64,000 nucleotides of DNA from NCBI RefSeq assembly GCF_000003815.2, contig NC_049995.1, positions 4,045,747 to 4,109,746 of the forward strand, written 5' to 3'. Positions 11,001-20,058 of the stretch are shown one piece after another. The position numbers and the translations under genes were made by a program. The notes under the pieces were generated by a model. It ran no database searches. It was not told where the DNA came from and was given only the letters and a program-made list of their open reading frames with translations. Each line of letters begins with the position of its first letter. The stretch's first letter is position 1. The stretch comes from Branchiostoma floridae. Taxonomy: Eukaryota > Chordata > Leptocardii > Amphioxiformes > Branchiostomatidae.

Positions 11001-14000
11001 TTTTTTTCAGTGTACTCTTTTCATGATGCCTTAAGTTAGGTGTTAAGCCGTTAAACAAGTATGCCACAACCAGGGGTCAAGCATACTTCTTTATTATTTT
11101 ATGTTCCTTACCCTTTCTTGGCAATACCTCTGGGGTGGTGCCCTTAAAAACTATATTTCTATCATGTTGCAAATGTTTCAAATGTTCAGTTATACATTTC
11201 TGTTGTTATTTGCATATATGTTTATTGATCTACATGTACTGTGTTTGTTATTGTTTTTCCCTTACCTGCTTCTGTGCTTCTTTCCTGTGTTACTACGATG
11301 TTCCTACAGCTTTGAAATGTTCATCAACTGTCCTCTATTTCATCTGCTGCAGGAGCGTTTTCCTTTGACCCTTCCTCTCCCACATACCCGAATTCTCGCA
11401 AAAAAAATCTGCATAGTTTTAATCTCCAAGCAGATGTGAGGATGCCTGTCCTAGAGTTGAGGGATGCTAAATGTTTCAAAAACAGGCATTAAACACATGG
11501 AACAAATCAAACCCTTGTATCTTCTTGGAGACTAGCATAATCAATCCCTAACATTGCTGTGCAACTTTAATTCCCACCAACTTTTTTGTCTCCCTGTTTT
11601 GTTCTGTTGTGTTTGGTCTGTTGTTTGGTAGGACTCTGAATCTCCCACTCTCTACTGGGTCTTTCAGGTATCAACTTAAGTTTTCTTTGTAACTGTTTGG
11701 TACTTGGTATTACTGTAAATGCAGAAAGTTTCGCAGTGGTTTAATGATCGCAGTTTTCACGGTTGTTGCTTCACCGTGAACTTAAAACCACCGTGAACAT
11801 TTTTCCATGGCAGTAAGAGACTACAGTGCATGGTGCTGCCGCAAAATTAAAACCACTGCGAAAAGTTGTTTTTCCCGCAACCGTGAAATTAGATCCCGCG
11901 AATTTAAATGCATTTACAGTATATTTTTGTACATTCTACTATGCAGAACATTGTCTGTGGCCTTTTTGGGGAGGCTCTGCTAAACCGACTGATCTTGCCA
12001 CTTTTGTGGGTGAGGCCTCTAACCAGCCATCAGCCAATCAGGGAATTGCCTTAATGTTTTACTTACTAACAGGTAAAGCAGATTCTCTGATTGGCTGAGA
12101 GCTGGCCCCAGAAGTGGAAACCTCAGCCCAGTTTAGTAGAGCTACCCTAAAGTATATTGTAAAGGCCACTGGCGAGGTTCTGCATTGGAGTATGTTTTTG
12201 TGTTGTTCTTGTTGTATGATACTATATATATTTGTGGTTTTCCTACGGTTGTTGTTTTGGTAATTTGATCTCTGTCTTTTCAATATTTCACACAAAAAAG
12301 TGGCTAAAAATATGGAAGCATTTTAACATGAAAATGATACTGCTATAGACCGATGAAAAGTAATCTCCCAGCAGATCCAATGGTAGCAGAAGATAGTATC
12401 AAATGCCGGCAGAGGAGTCAAGCTGGCATAGAAGTGTGTATGCAACCGGAGGCCCTGGTGCCCATTTGACTTCCTTTGGTCGGCTATACTCCCTGGCCAG
12501 CTTTGATACTCTCTTATGGCACGGTAGGATCTGCTTGGAAATTAGATGAAAAGGTGCACGTGCTTGTCCCAATTTGTAATAGATATACTAACTGGATAGG
12601 TTGCCCATGTATTACCATACGCTTTCTGTTCAACACAAAATGATAGTAGTTCAGAGATAGGGGGTACAGTTTTCTTGACACCTTTGACACCCCTATTGGT
12701 GCCACATGCCCATATAAGGTCATGGGACAGAATTAACATGTCCATACAGGGTCATGTGACACAAGTTGTGGGTCAGAATTCCTGAAGAAGGCTATTTAGA
12801 AAGAGTACTCCAAAAAAATTACAAGTCTACTTTATTTTGTGTTGGATGGAAGATTTTAACTGTTGCTATGAACAATCAATATGTTTATTTGTTTGTTTGT
12901 TTACAGCTTGTGGAAGTAAATAAACAGGCCCGGATCAAGCTGAGCCAGGATATGGACAAGGTGACTCTGCCTGGCAAGAAGAACATCTACAGACTCTACT
13001 CGCATGAGGGTCAGATTTTAACCTTTCTTACCTTTATTTCATTTGATTGTTTTATCAACAGTATACAGCCAGATGACTGATGTGGTATTAGGGACCGTAC
13101 GGCGTTTAGTGAGGGGGGAGGGCCGGTCGCCAGAGGGTCGGGTCAAAAATTTTTTGCATGGCCCTCCCCCCAGGTAAAAATTTTTTTGCTAGGCCCTCCC
13201 CCCAAGTCAAAATATTTTTGCTTGGCCCTCCCCCTCCTATCAACTTTGAAAAAAATTCAAGACGCCAATAAAACACCGCGCTCCCATTTGGAAATGTGCT
13301 TTGCGTCATACTTTTTCATGATTTTCATCGCGAAGACAGATCTCTCACCCCTAGTAAAAAAAGGGACACAGAATGGCTCAAAATATCTGCTTAATAGAGG
13401 GATAAATATCTGCTTCATAGAGGCATAAATATTTGCTTTATAGAAGCTATTTCGTTGTTTTGATATTAAAACAACACCTACAAAGCATTTATATCTGGAT
13501 TTCTAGTAGATTTGCGCCACGAAGCGGCGCTTCCCGCCCCCTAAATTTACGTATTGCAAGCTCGCGGGCCTGCGGCTTGACAGAAACTATTTTCAATTTA
13601 CATATATTTTGGACTTTTTCTTGGTTCTGTGGTGGTAATAACTTACGGTAAATCGGGGAAAAATGTAAACCAAGACGACATCACGATTCGAGTAACCAAA
13701 ACTGCAGTGGGGAGGGGGGCGTCGACGCTGATTTTCCCACGGCGGGGTAGATCGGTCGCCTCTCTCTAGCCGCCGGCGGGCGTGAGAACGCAGACTTGCA
13801 GGAAATCTTTTAGAAATGCCACGATTTTTTGCCACGATTTCCTGCATTGCTTTTTTATGGGAAAATTTGCTGGTCAAATGACATTTCTATGAAAAAAATA
13901 CGACGGTTTCAAGTTTTTGAGAACGACGTTCCGAACACCATGTCTGGCGCGGCAAAGGCACAAAGAATCGCAAGGTAGGTCCGGGGAAATTTTAAAATCC

Positions 14001-16839
14001 TGACCCTCTTAAAAGCTATTTCCTTCAGTTTGAGGGAAATATTTTGCTGACAAACAAAGCAAACTTTAATGGCATTTCAATTTAGAAATACAAAATTAAA
14101 TCCCCCTCCAAACACATTATCACGATGTCGGTCATCAAAGGCGCGAGTCCGGTCACGTCAAAAGGGATCCAGGGAATTTGCAAATATTTACCCTCGAGCT
14201 CTGAAACGCCATTTCTTACATTTTGAGGGCAATAAGACAGGGGTAAATTTTGCTGGCAGACTAATCTAGAGTTTAATAACATTTCTGTAAGTGAAAAAGA
14301 TTTTCGAGGGCGTCATGCATAAGCCCCGCCCCCTCCCTTTCGCATTTTCACTGTGTCCCGAGCGCCAACCTTGGGCGATCCCTTGCAGAGGTCCAGAAAA
14401 ATTTTGAAATCTTGACCCTCTGAAATGCCGTTTCTTGGATTTTAAGGGACAAATTTTGCTGGTAGACCAAGGTATTTTCTTTTTTGCTTGGCCCTCCCCC
14501 CAAGTCAAATTTTTTTTGCTAGGCCCTCCCCCTGGCAATTTTTTTTTTTGCTTGGCCCTCCCCCCCCCTGGCGACCGGCCCTCCCCCCTCGCTAAATGCC
14601 GTACGGTCCCTTATGTGTCTTTATGTGTTATATTGTTCTAGACACTTTTGGTAAAGCAATTAGTTAAAACACATTTCCTCAACCCATCTGAACCATGCCC
14701 ATATATGGCTTGTGCCTTCCCATCAGGCCATGCTCTGATTGACCTGATGCAGCGCCCCCACGAGCAGCCGCCCGACAACGAGAGGAGGGTTCTCTGTAGA
14801 CACCCGTTCGAGGTACAGGAACATGTCAATTTCAACCTCAAGGGGGAAGGGGGGCAGTATTTCTGTATATTATACTTCAATACACCTTTCTCACGCGGCG
14901 GCCATGATAGATCTAAAACGAGTTCAATGCGGCAAACAAAAGACTGTCCATCATAATTAACAGTTCAACCAATGATAGCCTGCTAATTAGAAAAGCAACC
15001 AATGAGTGAGTGGCTGCCAATCCGTCAAAAATTTGCATTATTATGTTTTTATTTTGCATCTCTTAAGGGACTATGGGATCAGTCTACACTACTCTAAATT
15101 GCTACATCTTTCGGTGCATAACACTACTCGTAATAGTTATTATTTTATCTTATATCATGAAAAATTGTGTGGTTTGGGGGAAAACTAAATGGGACCTGAT
15201 TTTAGAAATAAGTTTTGTCTGTTTGCCTCATTGACCTCGTCTTCGATCTATCATGGCCGTCGCGTGAGAAAGGTGTATATAAGTAGCTCCTACCCCAAGG
15301 AAAATGGCAGACTGTCCACAAAATGTCAAATGTCTGTTGGGTTCAGTTGTGTACAAAAAACTTTGTTGTGCAGGATGTAAAAATCTAATGAAACTAGTCA
15401 CAGAAAACAAAAAACCTTTATGTCGACAAAGGTTAGACATCCAGGTAATTGTAAATGCAAGGTAGCAGTTACTTATTACAAGCAACTTGATAGAACTTCA
15501 ATAAATTTATTCCATTACTGACAAAAGGTAGTGGATGCTTTTTAACCTGAAATGTCTACCATTTCCGAACTCCAGTCACTTGGGTACTAGTAATTGTTCC
15601 TTACAATCTGGCGCATCCCCATCTTGTAATTAGCCATACGAAAGGGTATGTCACCCGTAAGGGGCGGTATAACCCCGTCGTGTGTAAACATGTGCGAACA
15701 TGTTTAATCACGTCGACCGATGATGATGATGATGACAATCTGTTTACTTCATGGTCTGATGTATTGTTCGATGGCTTTCAGGAGTCCAAGCGAGCATACG
15801 TGTCACCCGGGACAGTCCAACTATTGCAGAAGCTATACTGGACTAAGGGAGAGGTGAGGATTTAATTGTGACAATATCTACATGGCGTATGATAGATTAT
15901 TTGATAATCATCAATTTAGAAGGATATTTTGGTAGAATTATTCTGGGCTACACTGGGAAAAAAGGGAAATATTTGCTGGCATTTGTACTGGTATTACCCT
16001 CGAGCTCAACATGCAATTTGCTTTCTCCAAAAGGTGTTATCTAAAGACTTCTCAATATCAGTTAAAGTTAAACCCTTCCCACGCCAAGATGGCACATAGG
16101 GCAGTGCCCATCTCTGTTTCATTAGCCCTGGGCCACACACAACGCAATCACTACAGCAGGGGGCTAGTCCACTGGTAGTGGTGTGTGTTCAACTTCCATA
16201 CTCTTTCCCGAGTGCTGAGTGCTAAGCAGAGAATATCAGAAAGCACTATTTTTTATTCAGATTCAGGAGTACTTGCCATCGTTGAAAGAGATCAGGGAGA
16301 GGGCAATACAGTCCCTGGCCACACTTAGGGAGGACCACAAGAGAGCACTCAACCCAACTCCATATAAGGTACACAAGTCCATATATGGCAGCAGCCCATG
16401 TAACATACATGCAGTGACTCCTTATATGGTATGAACTCCATATAAGGCATTATCTCCATATAAGGTACATTTAGTGACTCATTATATGGTTCTAAGTCCA
16501 TTTTAGTTACCAGCTCCATAAAGAAGTCTATAAAAAGCAATAGCTCCAAATAAGGTAGTGATTCCATATAAGGTAAATGTTGTAGATCCTTATAGTTTTT
16601 CCCAAGAATTTTAGCTACTCATAAAAATGCTTCCTACCTTGTTTTTGTTTTTTCATATAAATGTCCTCTAAAACACAGGTCATTTATCACACTGAACTTC
16701 TAATTGTTTATGTGAAAAAACACAGGGAACCAATAAAACTCCTTCTTGCATCTACTTCCAGGTGGCAGTGAGTGCAGACCTGTACCAGTTCTTACATGAC
16801 ATGTGGTTGGACAATGCTCCCATTGGTGAGCTGTCTTAA
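5050..16839 (+). CDS. NAPRT: Nicotinate phosphoribosyltransferase, 13 coding exons, complete
   Basis: The enzyme joins nicotinic acid to PRPP, with ATP hydrolysis, giving nicotinate mononucleotide: the first step of the Preiss-Handler route to NAD in the cytosol. Exons: 5050-5317, 6208-6418, 6813-6940, 7981-8096, 8608-8801, 9607-9747, 10296-10380, 10807-10887, 12907-13009, 14727-14812, 15782-15853, 16261-16368, 16762-16839. All introns are GT-AG and all phases join, giving 556 aa (human about 538). Family motifs include LTDLYQ (31-36), [27 protein letters not shown] (328-336) and GIGTHLVTC (389-397). The start at 5050 has a strong Kozak; 5017 (weak) and 5056 are alternatives. Exon 2 could instead begin at 6169 in the same phase, adding 13 aa; 6208 aligns without a gap. 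Confidence 0.95.
5640..6040 (+). mobile_element. LINE 3' end remnant with tRNA-like head, in NAPRT intron 1
   Basis: At 5648-5715 there is a tRNA-like stretch, with TAGTGGTCATGA resembling box A and AGTTCGAATCC resembling box B. It is followed (about 5850-6031) by a frame reading [20 protein letters not shown] and [20 protein letters not shown]. That is the C-terminal signature common to reverse transcriptases of animal LINEs. The end is marked by a (TGAAC)n tail at about 6023-6041 and a C-run. Either a SINE/LINE composite or two adjacent insertions would fit. Confidence 0.6.
6407..6740 (+). repeat. Local duplication of the NAPRT exon 2 splice donor region
   Basis: The exon 2 end and donor (CAACTATGCAAGGTGAAAGG, from 6407) recur 118 bp downstream (from 6525), both followed by a GGCTACACC word. 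The next segment, ending 'cagtaagactgcat' (6478), recurs near 6727. The second donor copy is intronic. Confidence 0.75.
6969..7367. mobile_element. Inverted-repeat element in NAPRT intron 3
   Basis: The left end (AGGAAAAAAAATGTTGTGTT, from 6977) is matched by its inverted complement at the right end (AACACAACATTTTTTTCCT, ending 7360). A second inner word, TAGGGTCGGTAGG, also occurs near both ends. The ~395-bp interior has no coding capacity. Flanking TA dinucleotides could be the target duplication. Confidence 0.7.
8113..8139 (+). repeat. (TTGAT)n pentanucleotide microsatellite
   Basis: Five tandem TTGAT units lie immediately downstream of the NAPRT exon 4 donor, within intron 4. Confidence 0.9.
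8255..8310 (+). mobile_element. Fragment of the GGCCATGTTGAT terminal-repeat family
   Basis: The words TTAGGCCATGTTGATTTGAT and GCATGACATCC match the termini of the elements at 17764-18568 and 33505-33866. Only one end is recognised here, so it is a solo or decayed terminus. Confidence 0.5.
9476..9515 (+). repeat. Trinucleotide simple repeat
   Basis: ATT and GTT triplet runs occur in NAPRT intron 5; a Leu-rich frame over them is an artefact of the repeat. Confidence 0.85.
9790..9890 (-). repeat. Dispersed repeat family B copy (TTTTGGAAACGGTCAGAC)
   Basis: The phrases 'caattactcatgcaactgga', 'ttttggaaacggtcagac' and the complement of 'gatgaaggttagac' recur together in several parts of this window: about 26520-26600 (inverted), 33878-33975, 35960-36070, 40530-40580 and 53505-53630. 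This is a moderately conserved interspersed repeat with no coding capacity. Confidence 0.6.
10096..10320 (+). repeat. Tandem repeat of the NAPRT exon 7 splice acceptor
   Basis: About four units of ~55 bp (ACAGTTGCTC, an AATGTT word, then TTTGCAG followed by GTTTGAAGT) precede and include the genuine acceptor at 10294-10295. The unit ending at 10191 keeps an intact TTTGCAG acceptor; using it would hit an in-frame TAG within eight codons. The unit near 10245 has TTGGAG and has lost the AG context. Confidence 0.85.
11711..11921 (-). mobile_element. MITE family A copy 3, in NAPRT intron 8
   Basis: It begins TACTGTAAATGCAGAAAGTT and ends AATGCATTTACAGTA. The interior order matches copy 2, so it is in the reverse orientation relative to copy 1. 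Confidence 0.85.
11943..12192. mobile_element. Imperfect palindromic element in NAPRT intron 8
   Basis: The left arm (GCAGAAC, TGGCCTTT, AGGCTCTGCTAAAC, CAGCCAATCAG) recurs inverted in the right arm ending near 12192 (CTGATTGGCTGAG, GTTTAGTAGAGC, AAAGGCCACTGG, GTTCTGC). It forms a ~245-bp hairpin with no coding capacity. Confidence 0.65.
12363..12541. mobile_element. Hairpin MITE family C copy 1
   Basis: The left arm CAGCAGATCC, GATAGTATCAAA and the right arm TTTGATACTCTCTTATG, GGATCTGCTTGG are inverted repeats. A related copy is at 24196-24355. Confidence 0.7.
13088..14613. mobile_element. 1.5-kb DNA transposon (non-autonomous) in NAPRT intron 9
   Basis: The ends are inverted repeats of about 40 bp. 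The left begins GGGACCGTACGGCGTTTAG (13091) and the right ends CTAAATGCCGTACGGTCCC (14610). Both are flanked by TTA, consistent with the 3-bp target duplication of PIF/Harbinger-type elements. Sub-terminal GGCCCTCCCCCC blocks repeat at both ends. No transposase-like frame is present, and the family assignment is inference. Confidence 0.85.
14879..15279 (+). mobile_element. ~395-bp inverted-repeat element family D copy 1, in NAPRT intron 10
   Basis: It starts CACCTTTCTCACGCGGCGGC and ends GTCGCGTGAGAAAGGTG, flanked by TA on both sides. A second copy at 46730-47116 shares the interior (for example AAAATTTGCATTATTATG), which defines the element boundaries well. The TA target duplication suggests a Tc1/mariner-type or related MITE. 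Confidence 0.85.
15602..15740 (+). repeat. Short interspersed repeat with (GAT)n tail, copy 1
   Basis: The phrases GGCGCATCCCC, TAATTAGCCATACGAAAGGG, GGGGCGGTATAACCCCGTCG and a (GATGAT)n tail recur inverted at 20876-21010. The one-sided trinucleotide tail suggests a SINE-like retroposon. It lies just upstream of NAPRT exon 11. Confidence 0.7.
16358..16575 (+). repeat. Repeats of the NAPRT exon 12 donor, forming a CArG-box cluster
   Basis: The exon 12 end and donor, CTCCATATAAG then GT, recurs with variation at about 16436, 16454, 16540 and 16562. Perfect CC(A/T)6GG boxes lie at 16360, 16379, 16420, 16438, 16456 and 16564, the first overlapping the coding end of exon 12. CArG boxes bind SRF/MADS proteins in animals; whether these do is unknown. 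Confidence 0.75.
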
Positions 16840-17763
16840 CCAATCACGGAGCAGTATATGTCTGGTGAAGCCAGCCAATCCAGTGGAAACACAGACTTAC
16901 TAAGGATAATGCCAGTAAAGTTTGTCCTAAGAAATATGAAATTATCTGTAAAATGAATAGCAATATATTTTAGGACAAGGTGAGAAAGAAAAATTGGTGT
17001 AATTTTAAGCTTTTTCATGGTGTCACATGCACATGATCTATTGCAATATTTGGCATGCAAAGTTTATTTAATAGATTTGCTGGCTTTAACTGAAAAATAC
17101 AGTTGAGAACCCCCCATTTATGAAAGTGCAATGTTCCCATATCAACTTCTGCCTACAGAGATTGTACTGTAGTTTGGATGAGTCCATATCAGAAAAGGGG
17201 TGAATCGAGGTTATCCCTGGCAATTTGTTTAACATAAATGCAAAAACTGTGCTTCATGGCTGAATCACAAGTAGTGTATGTAGATGATATTTTTAGTGTG
17301 AGTTTTTTGTGATCACATTCTTGTGGTTACATCAAATAACCAGAAGTGAAAATCATGACGATACTAATTGTACATTTATTGTATATTGAATATAGACTTA
17401 AAAGTAATAAGCAAAGGTTACTTCTTGGAGTGACACAATGATGATCATATGATATGATACTTTTACCTGTTGAGCTGGTAGGCTCGATTTCATAAATTTT
17501 CAGTCCTTTTTGGTTACTTTATCAGTAAATCTGAAAAGTACAAATGAATCCAATCTGTTGGAAACAAGCTGTGGTCATGTGGTTTAGTAATAACAATTTT
17601 GAACCACAAGGTCATTGATTGAAGGTCATTCAGCCAATCTTTAAGCACTCTGGACGATGACTTACATGCTGCTGGAAGGAGTTTCCATCTTTCTGAGGCC
17701 GGGGACACCAAGCCGTCACTCCCATATATCTAAAAAGAGCCGTATATTAAAAAACCCACTACA
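16840..17763. other. 3' flank of NAPRT
   Basis: This is AT-rich DNA with no recognised exon. I saw no AATAAA close to the stop codon, so the polyadenylation site is not placed. Confidence 0.4.
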
Positions 17764-17792
17764 TTAAAGGCCATGTTGATATGTTGATTGAT

Positions 17793-18011
17793 TACTGTAA
17801 ATGCATTTAAGTTCGCGGGGATTTAATTTTGCGGTACCGGGTAGTGGGAAAAGGGACTTTTCGCAGTGGTTTAAAGTTCGTGGTAGCACCGTGCACTTTA
17901 GTCTCTTAATGCCATGGAAAAATGTTCCCGGTAGTTTTAAATTCACGGTGAAGCGGTCACCGCAAAAACCGCAAACATTAAACCACCGCGAAAGTTTCTG
18001 CATTTACAGTA
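17793..18011 (+). mobile_element. MITE family A copy 4 (nested)
   Basis: It runs from TACTGTAAATGCATTTAAG to CTGCATTTACAGTA, 219 bp, in the same orientation and of the same length as copy 1. Confidence 0.9.
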
Positions 18012-18276
18012 TATGGATGACATCCACACATGCCTCAATTTTCAGCTGCCAAAAAGGTTTCAACCCCAAGTCATAAATAGCTGCTGCAAAGTTAGCAAAT
18101 ATGTGCCGACAATTGCAAAACATAAATATCAGAAACAGATAATGTCATAGAATACCATCGTCAGAGAGGAATATGTACAAGAACAAAAATGAATCCATTG
18201 TTCGATATGCCATATTCTGTGTGTTCAGTCATTTGTTCAATCTTCCTGACCACTTCCATTTCATTATGAAGGAAAC

Positions 18277-18485
18277 TACTGTAAATGCGTTTAAGTTCGC
18301 GGAGATTTAATTTCGCGGTAGCGGTAAAATGGACTTTTCATGGTGGATTTGATTTCGCGGTAGCACCATGCATTGTAGTCTCTTACTGTTATGGAAAAAT
18401 GTTCGCGGTGGTTTTAAATTCGCAGTGAAGTGGCTGCCGCAAAAACCTCGAACATTAATCCACCGCGAAAGTTTCTGCATTTACA
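18277..18485 (+). mobile_element. MITE family A copy 5 (nested)
   Basis: It has the same interior as copies 1 and 4; the right terminus is shortened to CTGCATTTACA. Confidence 0.85.
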
Positions 18486-18801
18486 TATCTTTTTTTATTC
18501 TCACTCTTACATCAGTTTTGGAGGTCCTTGAGGATGTCATCCATATGATCAAATCAACATGGCCTTTTTAATGACAAAAGTAGAATGTATAATTGGAATC
18601 ATGTGTAAATCACTTTCACATCTTGTACTTAAAAAGAGTACAGAGAATGGTGCGGTCGTTCACTGGTTATTTTGAATCTGGTCTTGATTGAGGAATGGAA
18701 TTGAATGTGCAACAGTCTACACATCCAATAAAGAAAAACGGTGATGCACTTCTTGTATTTGTATAGTATCTTACATACATAACATATTTACATGTATTAT
18801 C

Positions 18802-19017
18802 ATGCTGATGCAATCACTTTTCTTCATACTAGTACCTTGCAAGTATGGCATCCTTTTTTTCCTCGCTGACAGCTTCTTTCCTAGAACTACATCGTTATGG
18901 AATAAGCTTCCACAAACTTGCTTTCCTGTGGGGTACAATCTGAAACTATTTACTACTAAGTCAAGGATTAACAGACATCTTTCTTCACAATACGGTATTG
19001 TAACCCAAAATGCTTGA
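18802..19017 (+). pseudogene. LINE reverse transcriptase C-terminal remnant
   Basis: The frame reads SFFPRTTSLWNKLPQTCF and then LKLFTTKSRINRHL, matching the closing motif of many animal LINE reverse transcriptases (FxxRTxxxWNxLP, then a short Phe-Lys helix). Nothing upstream continues it, so this is a 5'-truncated insertion. Confidence 0.6.
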
Positions 19018-20058
19018 GTGGCTCAATAAGCCTTGTTTTGCGGTGAATCCTAACTATAGCAAAATTATAGTAGAATTTTATTTGTAATATAGAATTTAAA
19101 AAATTGAAGTCTGAAAGGAAGTCACCCTGATGAGTTCAGAATGTCTCTGTAGTCTCTGCCAGACTGTCTACGCTGGCCATTGTAGGTAGAATAATTTGCA
19201 ATGGGAAATTTACTACCATTGGAGTTGGTCGGCCGGAGGGGAACATGAACCTTACTGACTCCCCTAACCAATTTCGAGATTTTTTGCCGAATTTTACGAT
19301 CCACGAACGCCTGGTGGAAGCTGTCTCTGATCTGGTTGACCTTCCTTCGTTATCACACTCAAATGGGCATCTCCCCTGAGGTGCCGCCAAAAAGTAGACA
19401 AACCTGTTCTTCCACCCTTACCAAGTCAGCTTACACCAATGAAAGGTTAGGCTTGGGCGCAAGGTCAAAATTTCACCTCATAAAAAAAAGGGTTAACAGC
19501 TTAAGAAACATTTGTGCTTTGTTGTCATGTTTAGACTTAGTGTTGCACGTATAATTCGCAGTAAAAAAATGTCTACAAAAATCATCAGAAACTCAATTAA
19601 GTTTATAGCAGCCTTTCCTCTGGTCAGGCCCCTAGCACCTTGATAGCCAACACCTCTTTTTAAGATAACGTTATGAGCTCATATTGGTTGAGAGATGTAT
19701 GGCCACAAGCTCTCATGGACTAGTGAAAGGATGGATACTCGAATGTTGAGCCCTCTAGCAACTTTCTTTTGAACTGCAGGGGCCTTTCAGATCCAAAGTA
19801 TAAAAGAGCATACAGAAGTAGTATAAAGTTCGGAAGGTACGAATGAACTTTTTCCCTCTAGGTAACGTTATGAAGGCCAACGTAATCGTATTTTTTCCGC
19901 TGGTGGTCTTAGACATACCCCATCCTAATTTGCATAAACAAAGTTATGCAAATTAGGAAGGAATTTAGAAAAAAATATGCAAATTAGAAGGGGTATGTTT
20001 ATGAACTTAACTGAACTGATGTCTATGCCTGCAAGTAAAACAAACTGTGACACTTGCA
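19018..20058. other. Upstream region of the plus-strand sialyltransferase
   Basis: No gene is recognised. A hairpin of CTAATTTGCATA words and their complements lies at 19924-19980. Minus-strand frames at 19122-19390 show no known family and are treated as chance. Confidence 0.4.

Larger units (their letters stand above)
17764..18568 (+). mobile_element. Inverted-repeat transposon with two family A MITEs nested inside
   Basis: The termini AAAGGCCATGTTGATATG (left) and ATCAACATGGCCTTTT (right) are inverted repeats, followed inward by GGATGACATCC and GGATGTCATCC. The MITE at 17793-18011 splits the left terminal repeat, and a second MITE (18277-18485) sits in the interior. The nesting shows that the host element inserted first. 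Confidence 0.75.
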
